Part shown: positions 26,804 to 35,146 of the stretch, in pieces
Position numbering within the stretch: position 1 is the stretch's first letter
Layout of the letters: every line of letters begins with the position of its first letter
DNA from: Nostoc mirabile CHAB5784
GTDB taxonomy: Bacteria > Cyanobacteriota > Cyanobacteriia > Cyanobacteriales > Nostocaceae
Direction: 5' to 3'
Assembly: GCF_020829645.1 (NCBI RefSeq)
Contig: NZ_JAIVFS010000027.1
Span: 1 to 64,000 of the forward strand
DNA: 64,000 nucleotides
The notes under the pieces: model-generated
Told to the model about the DNA's origin: nothing
What the model saw: the letters and a program-made list of their open reading frames with translations, nothing else
Database searches by the model: none
Translations under genes and position numbers: made by a program

Positions 26804-27076
26804 ATATTTCAAAATTCTCTGATTTTCTAGGGTTAACTCTCTTATATCTGCCGTATTATCATCAATTCTTCTTTGATTATCAATCATTTGGCGTTGTGTA
26901 TTAACCATTTGCCGTTGCATCTCATCTAGCCTCGGTAAAATGCTACTAGATAAATCAGTCAATGCTTGAATTGCTTTGGCGTTAGATTGAATGAGTTGAT
27001 TCGATTGCTCTGTCAATGCTTGAATTGCTTTAGCGTTAGATTCAACCAGTTTTTCTATACCTTCTGAATCGCTCAT
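26783..27076 (-). CDS. Small coiled-coil protein
   Basis: About 97 residues from ATG 27076 (MSDSEGIEKLVESNAKAIQAL). Two near-identical repeats, SNAKAIQALTEQSNQLIQ and SNAKAIQALTDLSSSILP, are followed by heptad-type sequence rich in Gln, Arg and Met (MQRQMVNTQRQMIDNQRRI, then ADIRELTLENQRILKYLES). Long coiled coil with no catalytic domain; similar small coiled-coil proteins are common in cyanobacteria next to nuclease-like or toxin-like genes. Its 3' end overlaps the end of the truncated methyltransferase by 21 bases on the other strand, and may have caused or followed that truncation. Confidence 0.65.
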   Translation of the reverse strand: MSDSEGIEKLVESNAKAIQALTEQSNQLIQSNAKAIQALTDLSSSILPRLDEMQRQMVNTQRQMIDNQRRIDDNTADIRELTLENQRILKYLESGKK

Positions 27077-27106
27077 AATTTTATTCAACTACTAGTTATA
27101 GAACTT

Positions 27107-27746
27107 ATGCCTATACATGATATTATAGATAATCGCAATCAAAAATTAGTAGACCAAATCAACTGCATTCTCGACTCATCAGCAGCAGCCCATTTTGCGG
27201 TAGGTTACTTCTTCCTTTCTAGCTCGACCTGAAATCAAAGGCTATCAGCAGTTGTTTTTATTAGACGATAAGGGAAATATAGTTTCTAGGGATATCCCCC
27301 GCATTTTGGGTGCAATTAAAGCTGATTCTACTACTCCTACCTTAAGAGTTAGCAAAGAGCATAACTCTGCTGTGATGCGTGTCAAATCTCAATTTGCAGA
27401 AGAAGTGAAGCATCGCCAAGCAGAACGGGAATTTAATCAGCGTTTGACTCAAGGACAACTGTATATTCTCCGTGAACTGAGAATATTTTTTAAATTAATT
27501 ACTGACGAAGAAGTAAAAGGTGAAGTTAATATTCTAGAAAAGGCGTTTCGTAGTTCTATAACTCAAGTAATTAACCGAGAGTTAAATATACTGCGACGTA
27601 ATGGTTTCGTCGGTCAGGAATTGTTTAATCAATTGGTGCAAATTTACCGGCAACATAATATGCACGAATGGCTGAATAATAATAATAGTTTACCTGCAAT
27701 GTCTGTGCCAATTCCAATTATTATTTGTAGTGAAGTTTTGGAATGA
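27107..27746 (+). pseudogene. PLD-SNF2-type helicase relic with large internal deletion
   Basis: The first piece (27107-27232) reads MPIHDIIDNRNQKLVDQ ... AHFAVGYFFLSS, the start of the phospholipase-D-like N-terminal domain of large helicases. It hits a stop, and a different frame opens at 27222 with ARPEIKGYQQLFLLDDKGN and runs to 27746 (ILRELRIFFKLITDEEVKG, ending IIICSEVLE), the C-terminal end of such a helicase. The whole ATPase core, several hundred codons, is missing between them. Together with the methyltransferase fragment upstream it is the wreck of a defence or restriction pair. Confidence 0.75.
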
Positions 27747-27837
27747 TTTTGTGCTAAGGATTTGTTATCGTCTCGCAGACCTGATTGAAAAACCTGCCAA
27801 TCTTTTGAAAAGACTAGCAGGCATGGCTTATCATCAA

Positions 27838-27911
27838 TCGGAGCGGCGGGATTCGAACCCACGACCTCCACTACCCCAAAGTGGCGCGCTACCAAGCTGC
27901 GCTACGCCCCG
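27838..27911 (-). tRNA. tRNA-Pro (anticodon GGG)
   Basis: On the minus strand the cloverleaf starts CGGGGCG and ends CGCTCCG-A; anticodon stem CCACT/AGTGG holds loop TTGGGGT, anticodon GGG; T arm GTGGG-TTCGAAT-CCCGC. No encoded CCA. Overlaps no gene; lies at the downstream edge of the defence relics, a common target position for integrating elements. Confidence 0.95.
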
Positions 27912-27961
27912 GTCAGAATTACTATCATACAGCAAAACTCTAGGATAAGCAAGAGGCTAAT

Positions 27962-28327
27962 TTAAAAAACCTTAAGCATCCCAGTCGCTTGCAGTAAATC
28001 AGGAACAGCAGAAGCATCCCATTTACCTTCTACACATCGCCCTGTATTCAAGATGAAGCGCAGACTGTAAGCATGAGGATAGCCTTCTACCTCCATCCAT
28101 AATAAATCGCTTTCGGCTTCACAAGCAATTTTTTCCTCTTCCATTAATTCTGTTGCGAGTTGTTTCATGGTGTCTGCTAGCTGTGCTAGTAGACGGCAAA
28201 AATCATTCAACTCGGCTTCGGTTAACTCAATTGCCCAATCATCTGTACCGATTAAAGCTTTAAATTCTGGTGCATCGGGGTTCTGGCCTATACGCCAGCC
28301 AAATCCAGTTTTTACAAGGCGTTCCAT
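27962..28327 (-). CDS. DUF1818 family protein
   Basis: 121 residues, MERLVKTGFGWRIGQNPDAPEF to DLLQATGMLKVF, with the family segment GTDDWAIELTEAELNDFCRLL and WMEVEGYPHAYSLRFILNTGR. A small soluble family restricted to cyanobacteria and of unknown function. Monocistronic. Confidence 0.85.
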   Translation of the reverse strand: MERLVKTGFGWRIGQNPDAPEFKALIGTDDWAIELTEAELNDFCRLLAQLADTMKQLATELMEEEKIACEAESDLLWMEVEGYPHAYSLRFILNTGRCVEGKWDASAVPDLLQATGMLKVF

Positions 28328-28407
28328 AGCTTAGTTTTTTAAACGCAGAGGGACGCTGAGGTTTAACGCAGAGGAACGCAAAGGAAGATTTTGGACTCTG
28401 GGTTTGG

Positions 28408-29052
28408 TCATTTCAGTAGTTCGGCACCTCCTCGTTGGGGTGGCTGTGGGGTGGTTGATGTGTTAGGGCTGGGTGTGGTGTTGGGGGTGGGAGATTGGGT
28501 ATTTTGGGTAGGGTTAAATATATTGACTAAGACTTGGACTAGGGCATTTCGTTGGCTGCGGGTGAGACGAGTAACGGCTTTGCGATCGCCTTCCATCGGA
28601 TTTTCCCGTAGTGTATCATTGCCTGGATAGGGAGTATCATACATAATTTCGTTCGCACCCAGGTAATCAGCTAAAGTCAGCTTCCAATCTAAGCGATAAA
28701 TTGGGGCCCGCCCTTTGGTATAAATGTGATATCTAATCAGGCGACTTACTAAGGTGTTGTTTTCGGCAACTTGACCATCTTCTTTGCTAATATACTTATT
28801 TTCTCGTGGTAAAGAAGGCAATTGCTGATATACTAGCTGCCAAACATCGCTAGGTGTGATTCTCTGAGCATCAGCAGGTTGAATACTAAATAAAGTTGTA
28901 TATATCGATTTGCTCGCCCCTGAACCCAAAACAATTACACCTACTATCATTAAGGTAAGCAGTATTGCTGTTAGCGTTAGCGGGGCGTTTAGCCCGTACT
29001 GAGTTTTGAGTTTTGAGAAAATTGATTTAAACAGAAATTTTTTCTTTTTCAT
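28408..29052 (-). CDS. Cyanobacterial protein with N-terminal membrane anchor, unknown function
   Basis: 214 residues. Basic N-terminus (MKKKKFLFKSIFSKLK), one hydrophobic helix (LTLTAILLTLMIVGVIVLGSG), then a globular part with ITPSDVWQLVYQQLPSLPRENKY, YHIYTKGRAPIYRLDWKLTLADYLG and MYDTPYPGNDTLRENPMEGDRKAVTRL, and a Pro/Thr/Asn-rich tail (TQSPTPNTTPSPNTSTTPQPP). It looks like a conserved cyanobacterial exported or membrane-anchored protein; I do not recognise the family. Confidence 0.7.
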   Translation of the reverse strand: MKKKKFLFKSIFSKLKTQYGLNAPLTLTAILLTLMIVGVIVLGSGASKSIYTTLFSIQPADAQRITPSDVWQLVYQQLPSLPRENKYISKEDGQVAENNTLVSRLIRYHIYTKGRAPIYRLDWKLTLADYLGANEIMYDTPYPGNDTLRENPMEGDRKAVTRLTRSQRNALVQVLVNIFNPTQNTQSPTPNTTPSPNTSTTPQPPQRGGAELLK

Positions 29053-29059
29053 AGAACGG

Positions 29060-29164
29060 TATAGCGGTTCTTAGTTGAGTAGGTACAAGAACCCCACCCC
29101 CAACCCCCTCCCCGCAAGCGATGAGGGGGCTATGATCTACCTCATTTGATTAGGAAAAGCTATA
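29060..29164. mobile_element. MITE-like element with imperfect ends
   Basis: TATAGCGGTTCTTAGTTGAG at the left is imperfectly complementary to the right end (ACCTCATTTGATTAGG then AAAAGCTATA). The interior has CCCCACCCCCAACCCCC sequence like that in the other elements. Lies upstream of the membrane-anchored protein gene. Confidence 0.4.
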
Positions 29165-29283
29165 TTTTAGGCGTTGCTGAGTGAAAATATGAATCTGCCT
29201 TATTCAGAACTCAGAACTCAGAACTCCTGTACAGACGCGATTAATCGCGTCTCTACTCCTAACTCAGCACTCAGCACTCAATC

Positions 29284-29520
29284 TTATAGTTCGCCAATAA
29301 TTTCTGGCTGAGTCAATTCATCAGACATTTCGATAATTGCCCTTAACACTGGCTTCATCATCGCATCTTCGTTATTTTCAAAGTCTTCATAACGCCGACG
29401 TTTAGCACGATTTGCCACCTGAACCGTAATGCGGTAACGATTTGAGGCTGCACTAATCAGCTCCTCAGAACGGTGCATAATCTGAGATTGAGTTGTCTCG
29501 AACTTAGAACGCTTTAGCAT
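29284..29520 (-). CDS. rpoZ: RNA polymerase omega subunit
   Basis: 78 residues, matching cyanobacterial omega. The core motif is seen in [31 protein letters not shown], followed by [24 protein letters not shown]. Binds the beta' subunit and helps polymerase assembly. Single gene. Confidence 0.93.
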   Translation of the reverse strand: MLKRSKFETTQSQIMHRSEELISAASNRYRITVQVANRAKRRRYEDFENNEDAMMKPVLRAIIEMSDELTQPEIIGEL

Positions 29521-29677
29521 AATCAGTGGTTCTTGGGGTTATTCCCCAGTGTAGCAGTACCGATAAATCTGCTGCTGTGTATTTAATCGCAAGCAACCTC
29601 TCTCTTGATAGAGGTTGAGAGTGTTTTAGTCAATATAAGTTACTTATAATATTACCTGACTAAAGTCACACACCCTT

Positions 29678-30097
29678 ATGGCTGACCTTGTGGAAACTGC
29701 TATCAACGCGGGAAATTTCAATAACCTGGTGAAGGCTGCTGAAGCTGCAAATTTCATAGAAACTTTAAAAAGTCCTGGTTCTTTCACGCTATTTGCACCA
29801 ACTGACGAAGCTTTTGCCAATCTGCCAGAGGGAACTTTAGACTCGCTACTACAAGATATCCCCAAGCTTCAGAAAATTGTTGCATATCATATCGCTAGTG
29901 GGGATGTTAGGTCTGATGATTTGGTACAGATTAATGAGGCAGAGACGCTTGAAGGGTCAATTGTCGCCATTGAATCTGCCAACGGTAAATTTAAGGTTAA
30001 TAACGCCAATGTCATCAAAACGGACATTTTGACAGACAATGGCGTGATCCATATTATTGATGCGGTGTTAATGCCTGCAATGGTTGCGGGGAAATAA
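29678..30097 (+). CDS. Fasciclin (FAS1) domain protein
   Basis: 139 residues made of one FAS1 domain and nothing more. The two conserved FAS1 boxes are FTLFAPTDEAFANLPEG (about 40-56) and the region around LQKIVAYHIASGDV and VIHIIDAVLMP near the end. No signal peptide is visible, so unlike most fasciclins it might be cytoplasmic or leave by another route. FAS1 proteins are adhesion modules in many organisms; the cyanobacterial role is unclear. Confidence 0.93.
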   Translation: MADLVETAINAGNFNNLVKAAEAANFIETLKSPGSFTLFAPTDEAFANLPEGTLDSLLQDIPKLQKIVAYHIASGDVRSDDLVQINEAETLEGSIVAIESANGKFKVNNANVIKTDILTDNGVIHIIDAVLMPAMVAGK

Positions 30098-30143
30098 GGG
30101 CATTGGGCATGGGGCATTGAGCATTGGTTATTCTCCTTGTCCT

Positions 30144-30434
30144 CAGGGCTATTTGGTTCTAGACAGAAACCGCCTAGAACTGAAGTTCTTTGGCTTTTAG
30201 CTAAAGTCCGTTAAAACGGACTATAACCCAATACAGTTCAGTTAAGCATTTTTTCCTTCTCTCTGTGTTCTCTGCGCCTAATAAGGTTCATTAAAAAAAT
30301 TGATTTCACAAAGGGTTTTAGCCTTAACCCAAGCGTATTGGACTATAACCTTTTCTCAGTCGTCTTTAGACGACTTTGGCTATTAGACTCAGAATTCATT
30401 CTGAGGCGGACTAGATGAGAATAAAATAGCCCTG
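30144..30434. mobile_element. MITE, CAGGGCTATTT family, interrupted by a second MITE
   Basis: CAGGGCTATTT at 30144-30154 and AAATAGCCCTG at 30424-30434 are exact inverted repeats, identical in sequence to the ends of the clean element at 48643-48811. The interior has the same hairpins (TAGAACTGAAGTTCT, TCGTCTTTAGACGA, CAGAATTCATTCTG) but is split by another element at 30229-30340. The flanks share CCTTGTCC with an offset of one base. Confidence 0.8.
30229..30340. mobile_element. MITE, CAATAC family, nested; 10-base target duplication
   Basis: Left end CAATACAGTTCAGTTAAG and right end CTTAACCCAAGCGTATTG. The 10 bases GACTATAACC are duplicated directly at 30219-30228 and 30341-30350, which is the footprint of insertion into the older element. 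The right end is identical over 17 bases to that of the element at 48232-48412. Confidence 0.85.
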
Positions 30435-30445
30435 CCCTTGTCCCC

Positions 30446-31912
30446 TCAATTCCCTACTCCCAGAATGCAGCCACTGCGTGCGGGAATAGTCAACGTCAAT
30501 TGGTGAGTTTCTCCTTCACTATTCCACTCAACTTCAGCAGTACCATATAACAGTTTGTTGGGTTGAGTACGCAAACTGACTACATCTGCATTGGCTGTTA
30601 CCGAACTTGTGCCAGCGTTGACGGCAATTATCAATTCCTCTGTCCCTAAAGTTCGCGCAAAGATATAAATTTGTCCTTGAGCATGGAGGACTTGGTAATC
30701 ACCTGTACGCAAGGCTGGGTATGTGTGGCGCAGGGCAATTAATTGACGATGAGTATTGAAAATTTCTTGATTCCAGTTACTCTCTAAAGGAAAACTACGG
30801 CGTGAGTCTGGATCTATTGCACCAGGTAAACCAACTTCATCACCATAGTAAATGCTGGGCGCACCGGGAAAGGTGAGTAGCAGTAAAGTTGATAATTCTA
30901 TACTACCTATATCACCGCCTGCAATAGTCATCAATCGGGCTGTATCGTGACTTGCTAACAAATTGAGTTGAGTTAGCTGAATTTCCCAAGGGTAAAGTTG
31001 CAGTACTTCTTGAATTTTGGTGGCGTACTCGGTGGCAAATAAGGGTGGGTAGGGTTGATAGTCGCGGCTTTGGACTTGTTCTAAGACTACGCGATCGCCT
31101 GCTGCAAAGGCAATTGTCGGCCCAGCAAATAGATAATTCATCACCCCATCAAATTGCGTTCCATCCAACCACTCGCGGGAATCTCCCCACACTTCGCCGA
31201 CAATGTAAGCTTCGGGATTGACTGCCTTGACGCGATCGCGGAATTCCTGCCAAAATCCAGGAGTTTTTATTTCAAATGGTACATCTAATCGCCAACCGTC
31301 GATGCCGAATTTTATCCAATATTCGGCAATTTCCATAATGTATTCTCGCACTTCTGGATTGTCGTGGTTAAATTCTGGTAAAGCACGATTTCCTGCCCAA
31401 CCCACGTAATTTGCAGGAAATTCCCCATTGTAGGGTGAAAGGGGCCAGCCTTCTATTTTGAACCAATTTACCCAAGGCGAATGGGGGCCATTCTCTAAAA
31501 CGTCATGGAAGAAGAAAAAACCACGGCTGGAATGGTTAAACACGCCATCCAGAACAACTTTGATATTCCGTTGATGGGCTGCATCTAATAATTCCTTAAA
31601 AGCCTCGTTGCCCCCCAGCATCGGGTCAACTTCATAATAATCGTGGGTATGATAGCGATGATTGCTAGCGGATTGAAAAATGGGTGTGAAGTAAATCGCG
31701 TTAATCCCCAAATCCTGGATGTAGTCTAAACCCTCCATGATGCCCCATAAATCGCCGCCTTTATAACCCTGGAGTGTTGGCATAGAGTCCCAATCTTCCC
31801 AACGGGCTTCACGCAGCAGCCGTTTGCGGGGTTTTTTGCTTCTAGCAAAGCGGTCTGGAAAGATTTGGTAGAAAACCGCGTGTTTCACCCAGTCTGGTGT
31901 TTGAATTTGCAT
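30446..31912 (-). CDS. Alpha-amylase family (GH13) neopullulanase/cyclomaltodextrinase-like enzyme
   Basis: 488 residues. Acts on alpha-1,4 glucans or maltodextrins in the cytoplasm; there is no signal peptide. The four GH13 regions are seen: VVLDGVFNHSSRG (region I), DGWRLDVPFEI (region II, nucleophile Asp), EAYIVGEVWGDS (region III, general acid Glu) and LNLLASHDTARLM (region IV, Asp). The start PDWVKHAVFYQIFPDRFARS and the absence of a long N-terminal domain fit the small neopullulanase-like group. Genes for AGPase (44659) and a GH133-like glucosidase (50258) in the same window are other parts of glycogen metabolism, not clustered with it. Confidence 0.9.
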   Translation of the reverse strand: MQIQTPDWVKHAVFYQIFPDRFARSKKPRKRLLREARWEDWDSMPTLQGYKGGDLWGIMEGLDYIQDLGINAIYFTPIFQSASNHRYHTHDYYEVDPMLGGNEAFKELLDAAHQRNIKVVLDGVFNHSSRGFFFFHDVLENGPHSPWVNWFKIEGWPLSPYNGEFPANYVGWAGNRALPEFNHDNPEVREYIMEIAEYWIKFGIDGWRLDVPFEIKTPGFWQEFRDRVKAVNPEAYIVGEVWGDSREWLDGTQFDGVMNYLFAGPTIAFAAGDRVVLEQVQSRDYQPYPPLFATEYATKIQEVLQLYPWEIQLTQLNLLASHDTARLMTIAGGDIGSIELSTLLLLTFPGAPSIYYGDEVGLPGAIDPDSRRSFPLESNWNQEIFNTHRQLIALRHTYPALRTGDYQVLHAQGQIYIFARTLGTEELIIAVNAGTSSVTANADVVSLRTQPNKLLYGTAEVEWNSEGETHQLTLTIPARSGCILGVGN

Positions 31913-32235
31913 GAATAATTTTTTGTAGCTTCAGAAGCGATCGTTGCAAATATTAGCTTCTTTATGGCTCTTACTTATGATAGAGAATCTGTTATCTGTG
32001 AATATTCATTAGCGATTTCACCTTTCTGCTGCTATTTTATACGCAATAGGACTTACGCACACTTTCCGATTCTTCTCTACCAGATGCTACCCGAACGCGC
32101 AGGTTCTGTTGGCGCAGCCTCTTGTAGAGAAGCAAAGGCGGTTCGATAAATTAAGCGCAGTTGGCGATTTTTGCGTAAGTCCTATTTTTGCTAAATTGGG
32201 ATGCTCCCTAGCAACGCCGGGTTAATCACAGAATA
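31913..32235. other. Intergenic region holding one MITE-like element
   Basis: No gene. AT-rich flanks, with the TAGGACTTACGCA-type element at 32045-32186 filling nearly half of it. Confidence 0.5.
32045..32186. mobile_element. MITE-like element, TAGGACTTACGCA family
   Basis: AATAGGACTTACGCA at 32045-32059 and its exact reverse complement TGCGTAAGTCCTATT at 32172-32186. The interior contains GTTGGCGCAGCCTC and TTGTAGAGAAG, parts of the dispersed GC-rich repeat also found at 18420 and 38128. Same end family as 7223-7315. Confidence 0.85.
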
Positions 32236-32787
32236 TCAAATTTTGTCTGCAATAAAGATAGAAATTGCTTCTACCCTTATACTTTGCCCCCTCGTACCAC
32301 AAAACTCGCCGTTTCTATACCAAGGTGTATCTCCTGTGCCCTGAAGATGTGCGGAGTAGTAAACATCATAATTTAGGATGGACAATCCCGTAAGTTCTAT
32401 TGCAAATCCCTCTAATCGAAGGCTCTGGCCTTTAGTACCACAATACTGATTCAAAAATTTCCAGCTTGTGTCTCCTTGGTCTTGTATGTGTGCGAAGTAT
32501 CGCAAACCCACATTTTGAGAACCAGGTGCAAGTCTAATTAAAAATCCTTCCAACCTTCTACTTTGCCCTGTTGTTCCACATAAAAGAGGTTGCTTAATAA
32601 AGTTCGTGTCGCCGAGATCCTGTAGATGAGCCGTATACTCAATAACAGCTTTTTTACTAGGCTCGGCTTCAGGATACTCGAGTATTCTTTGAGCGTAAGC
32701 TTTCTGAACAAGATTAGGTAATGCTAACCCAGTAAGGGCTAAACCACCTTTTATAAAAAAACCTCTACGAGGAATTTTCATACTCAT
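32236..32787 (-). CDS. Exported protein with three ChW-like repeats
   Basis: 183 residues. The N-terminus MSMKIPRRGFFIKGGLALTGLALPNLVQKAYAQ has a twin-arginine-type start (RRGFFIKG), a hydrophobic core and an AYA cleavage site, so Tat or Sec export is likely. Then come three repeats of about 47 residues of the form YxAHLQxxGDTxW ... CGTxGQSxRLEGFxI, resembling clostridial hydrophobic-with-conserved-W (ChW) repeats except that the GW pair is replaced by GDT. Each repeat keeps one Cys before GT. ChW proteins are usually cell-surface or secreted binding proteins. The gene precedes, on the other strand, the S8 peptidase island; any link is only by position. Confidence 0.75.
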   Translation of the reverse strand: MSMKIPRRGFFIKGGLALTGLALPNLVQKAYAQRILEYPEAEPSKKAVIEYTAHLQDLGDTNFIKQPLLCGTTGQSRRLEGFLIRLAPGSQNVGLRYFAHIQDQGDTSWKFLNQYCGTKGQSLRLEGFAIELTGLSILNYDVYYSAHLQGTGDTPWYRNGEFCGTRGQSIRVEAISIFIADKI

Positions 32788-33134
32788 AGTTCTCCAATCT
32801 TTTGTTTTGTAATCATTGACAGTAACGAAAGCTATGTACAGCTTTTAAACATCAACTAGTTATTTACTATACTGTTATTTGACATATTACGATTATTTTT
32901 CACAATCCTTAATTATCTGTTAATTTACCGTCGAGAGAGTGCTTTTAGACGCTCCTAGTAAAAGTCACCACGAGCGCGGTTACTCTTAAGAGTGCTAGTT
33001 AAAAGACCGCCCACTTTCAAAGCGGGTCATATACCAAGTGCTTCAGTACTGAGTATATTTTTACTTTACTGGGCACTGAGTACTCAGTACTCAGTTGGTT
33101 AACTACCTGCCTCCTAAGCTTATTTGAGGTAAAA
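32788..33134. promoter_or_regulatory. Divergent promoter region with palindromes
   Basis: The region between the ChW-like gene and the S8 peptidase gene. It contains perfect palindromes ACTCTTAAGAGT (32982-32993) and ACTGAGTACTCAGT (33075-33088) and a small GCGGTTA...AGACCGC pairing. The peptidase has a good GAGG ribosome site 6 bases ahead of its ATG. No gene seen. Confidence 0.5.
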
Positions 33135-34862
33135 ATGAGACACGAAAAACTTTCTCCCGGATTACTTTTGGCATTTCAAGACTATCAAAGCGAAGGAGAT
33201 CAAGCTTTAGTTACACACAAGCGATCGCTTGGCATCATTGCTCACAAAAGCCCAGTCAAGCCCACTAAAAGCGTCGTTTTTATCTACTGCGAACCTGATG
33301 CAGACTTGAGTTATCTATCACAATATAATATTGAAGTCAATCAAAACTCAGGGAGTGTGCGGACGGCTTTCTTACCGATAGAGAGTTTAGATGTCTTATC
33401 TGAAGAAGATATTATCCAACGCATTAAGCCATCACGCAAACTTCATTTGAGGATGGACACTGCACTAGGAACAGTCAAACTGCCGGAGTTCAAGAATCAA
33501 ACCGGACTGACTGGTAAAGGAGTAATCATCGGCATTATAGACAGTGGTATTGATCCGAAACACCCCGCTTTTGCCGGACGAATTTTACACATTTGGGATC
33601 AAACACTGCCAGGGCCAGGAGTGACGGAAGGCCGCTATGGGGGTGAATTTACAGGAGCGCAACTGACAATTTCTCAGGATACTAGCGGTCATGGTACTCA
33701 CGTTGCGGGAATTGCTGCCGGTGCCGATGCTAACTATGGCGGTGTCGCACCAGAGGCGGAATTAGTTGTTGTCAGGTCAGATTTACAGGATGCCCACATT
33801 GCTGATGGTGTGCGTTACATTTTCCGAATTGCTAGAGAGTTGGGACGCCCAGCAGTGGTAAATCTCAGCTTGGGTGGACACGCTGATGCCCATGATGGTA
33901 GCGATTCTTTATCCAAAGTTATTGACGCCGAAACTGGCCCAGGAAGAATTGTTTGCTGTGCTGCGGGTAACGAAGGGAACGCCAATATTCATGGTCAAGC
34001 GACAATACCCAGTGGACGCACTCGTGGTATGCGCTTTAATGTTCCTTTGAATCAAATAGGCATAGTTTGGTTAAACGCTTGGTATTCCAAAGACAGCGAA
34101 TTGGAAGTGTCTGTGCGGAGTCCTAACGGTTTTGTCACCCCCTTCCAAAAAATAATTACTCAGGGTAATGCCGCACAAGATTACCAGTTACCAGATGCAC
34201 GGGTGCAATTAGCGACACCAGCGCCAGATAAAGCCAACGGCGACCATAATTTCTTTGTGCAAATACGCGGTATTGGCCCCTCGCAAGTCATGGGAGGTAT
34301 TTGGCAGCTGCGAGTCCGCAACTGTTCTTCAACTGACACATGTTTGAATGTGTGGACACTAGATGACAGTTCATCAGTGTTTTTCACAGGTAAAAGTGTG
34401 AAGGATGCGGTAAAAATTGGTTCGCCAGGAGCCGCCAGCAGTGCAATTACTGTTACCGCCTATACTACTAGAACCAAGTACACAGATATTGATGACCAAG
34501 TGCGAGAAATGGGCTTAGAATTGCATACTATTTCGGAGTTCAGTAGTGAAGGGCCACTACGGAATGATGGACAGAAGCCGGATGTAGCAGCACCAGGAGC
34601 AATGATTATTTCTACCCTTTCCGCCGATGCAAATTTTGACCGCTCATCGATGATTAATTCTAAGTTTGTGGTGCAGGCTGGTACGAGTATGGCGACACCC
34701 TTTGTTAGTGGATTAGTGGCACTGCTGTTGCAGCGAGATCCTAAACTTGATCCGGCTGCTGTGAAAGACTTGCTACGTAAAAATAGTGCAATTCCTGGAA
34801 AACCCCCAGGCACCTTTGATGAGAAATGGGGTTATGGAGTGATTAACGCTTTGAATCTGTAA
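33135..34862 (+). CDS. S8 (subtilisin-like) peptidase with N-terminal propeptide-like domain
   Basis: 575 residues, no signal peptide. An N-terminal I9-like domain (about 45-110: SVVFIYCEPDADLSYLS ... LDVLSEEDIIQRIKPSRKL) precedes the catalytic domain. The triad: Asp about 137 in IIGIIDSGIDPKHPAF, His about 188 in SGHGTHVAGIAAG, Ser about 517 in GTSMATPFVSGLVALLLQ. The oxyanion Asn is in VCCAAGNEGNANIH. About 130 residues inserted between His and Ser form an extra beta-rich domain. The lack of a leader suggests a cytoplasmic peptidase, as for many peptidases tied to bacterial conflict systems. The next gene encodes a free-standing homologue of its propeptide domain. A 99-base scrap of a second copy of this gene is at 38857. 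Confidence 0.93.
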   Translation: MRHEKLSPGLLLAFQDYQSEGDQALVTHKRSLGIIAHKSPVKPTKSVVFIYCEPDADLSYLSQYNIEVNQNSGSVRTAFLPIESLDVLSEEDIIQRIKPSRKLHLRMDTALGTVKLPEFKNQTGLTGKGVIIGIIDSGIDPKHPAFAGRILHIWDQTLPGPGVTEGRYGGEFTGAQLTISQDTSGHGTHVAGIAAGADANYGGVAPEAELVVVRSDLQDAHIADGVRYIFRIARELGRPAVVNLSLGGHADAHDGSDSLSKVIDAETGPGRIVCCAAGNEGNANIHGQATIPSGRTRGMRFNVPLNQIGIVWLNAWYSKDSELEVSVRSPNGFVTPFQKIITQGNAAQDYQLPDARVQLATPAPDKANGDHNFFVQIRGIGPSQVMGGIWQLRVRNCSSTDTCLNVWTLDDSSSVFFTGKSVKDAVKIGSPGAASSAITVTAYTTRTKYTDIDDQVREMGLELHTISEFSSEGPLRNDGQKPDVAAPGAMIISTLSADANFDRSSMINSKFVVQAGTSMATPFVSGLVALLLQRDPKLDPAAVKDLLRKNSAIPGKPPGTFDEKWGYGVINALNL

Positions 34863-34933
34863 TTAGACTGAGAAAGGTAGATATTATTTCTGTACAAGGG
34901 TAGGCAATAAAAACCTATAAATTTGATAAGTTA

Positions 34934-35126
34934 GGGTAGACAGAAATTAAACCTCTTGCGAAAATCCTTGATCCGCCAGGGACTCAAGTCCCTCTCTTAT
35001 AGCAAAAGTCCGTTTAAACGGACTAAAATTATTGTTATTAGTCGGTTTAAACCGACTTGAGCTATTAGCCCGAAAATAAATTTTCGGGCGGATGTTCGAC
35101 TTTTGCAAGAGGTCTATTGTCTACCC
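34934..35126. mobile_element. MITE-like element, TCTTGCA family with extended ends
   Basis: GGGTAGACA then ACCTCTTGCGAAAA at the left is matched by TTTTGCAAGAGGT then TGTCTACCC at the right. Inside are the hairpins GTCCGTTTAAACGGAC and CGGTTTAAACCG and CCCGAAAATAAATTTTCGGG. Ends are like those at 4851-4965. It lies between the peptidase gene and its companion, whose ribosome site AAGGAG begins 9 bases after the element. Confidence 0.7.
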
Positions 35127-35146
35127 TCTTTACCAAGGAGTTGCTG

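Noticed and set aside
31964-32149. 61-codon plus-strand frame after the GH13 gene
   Set aside because: Half of it is the TAGGACTTACGCA element; no coding signal.
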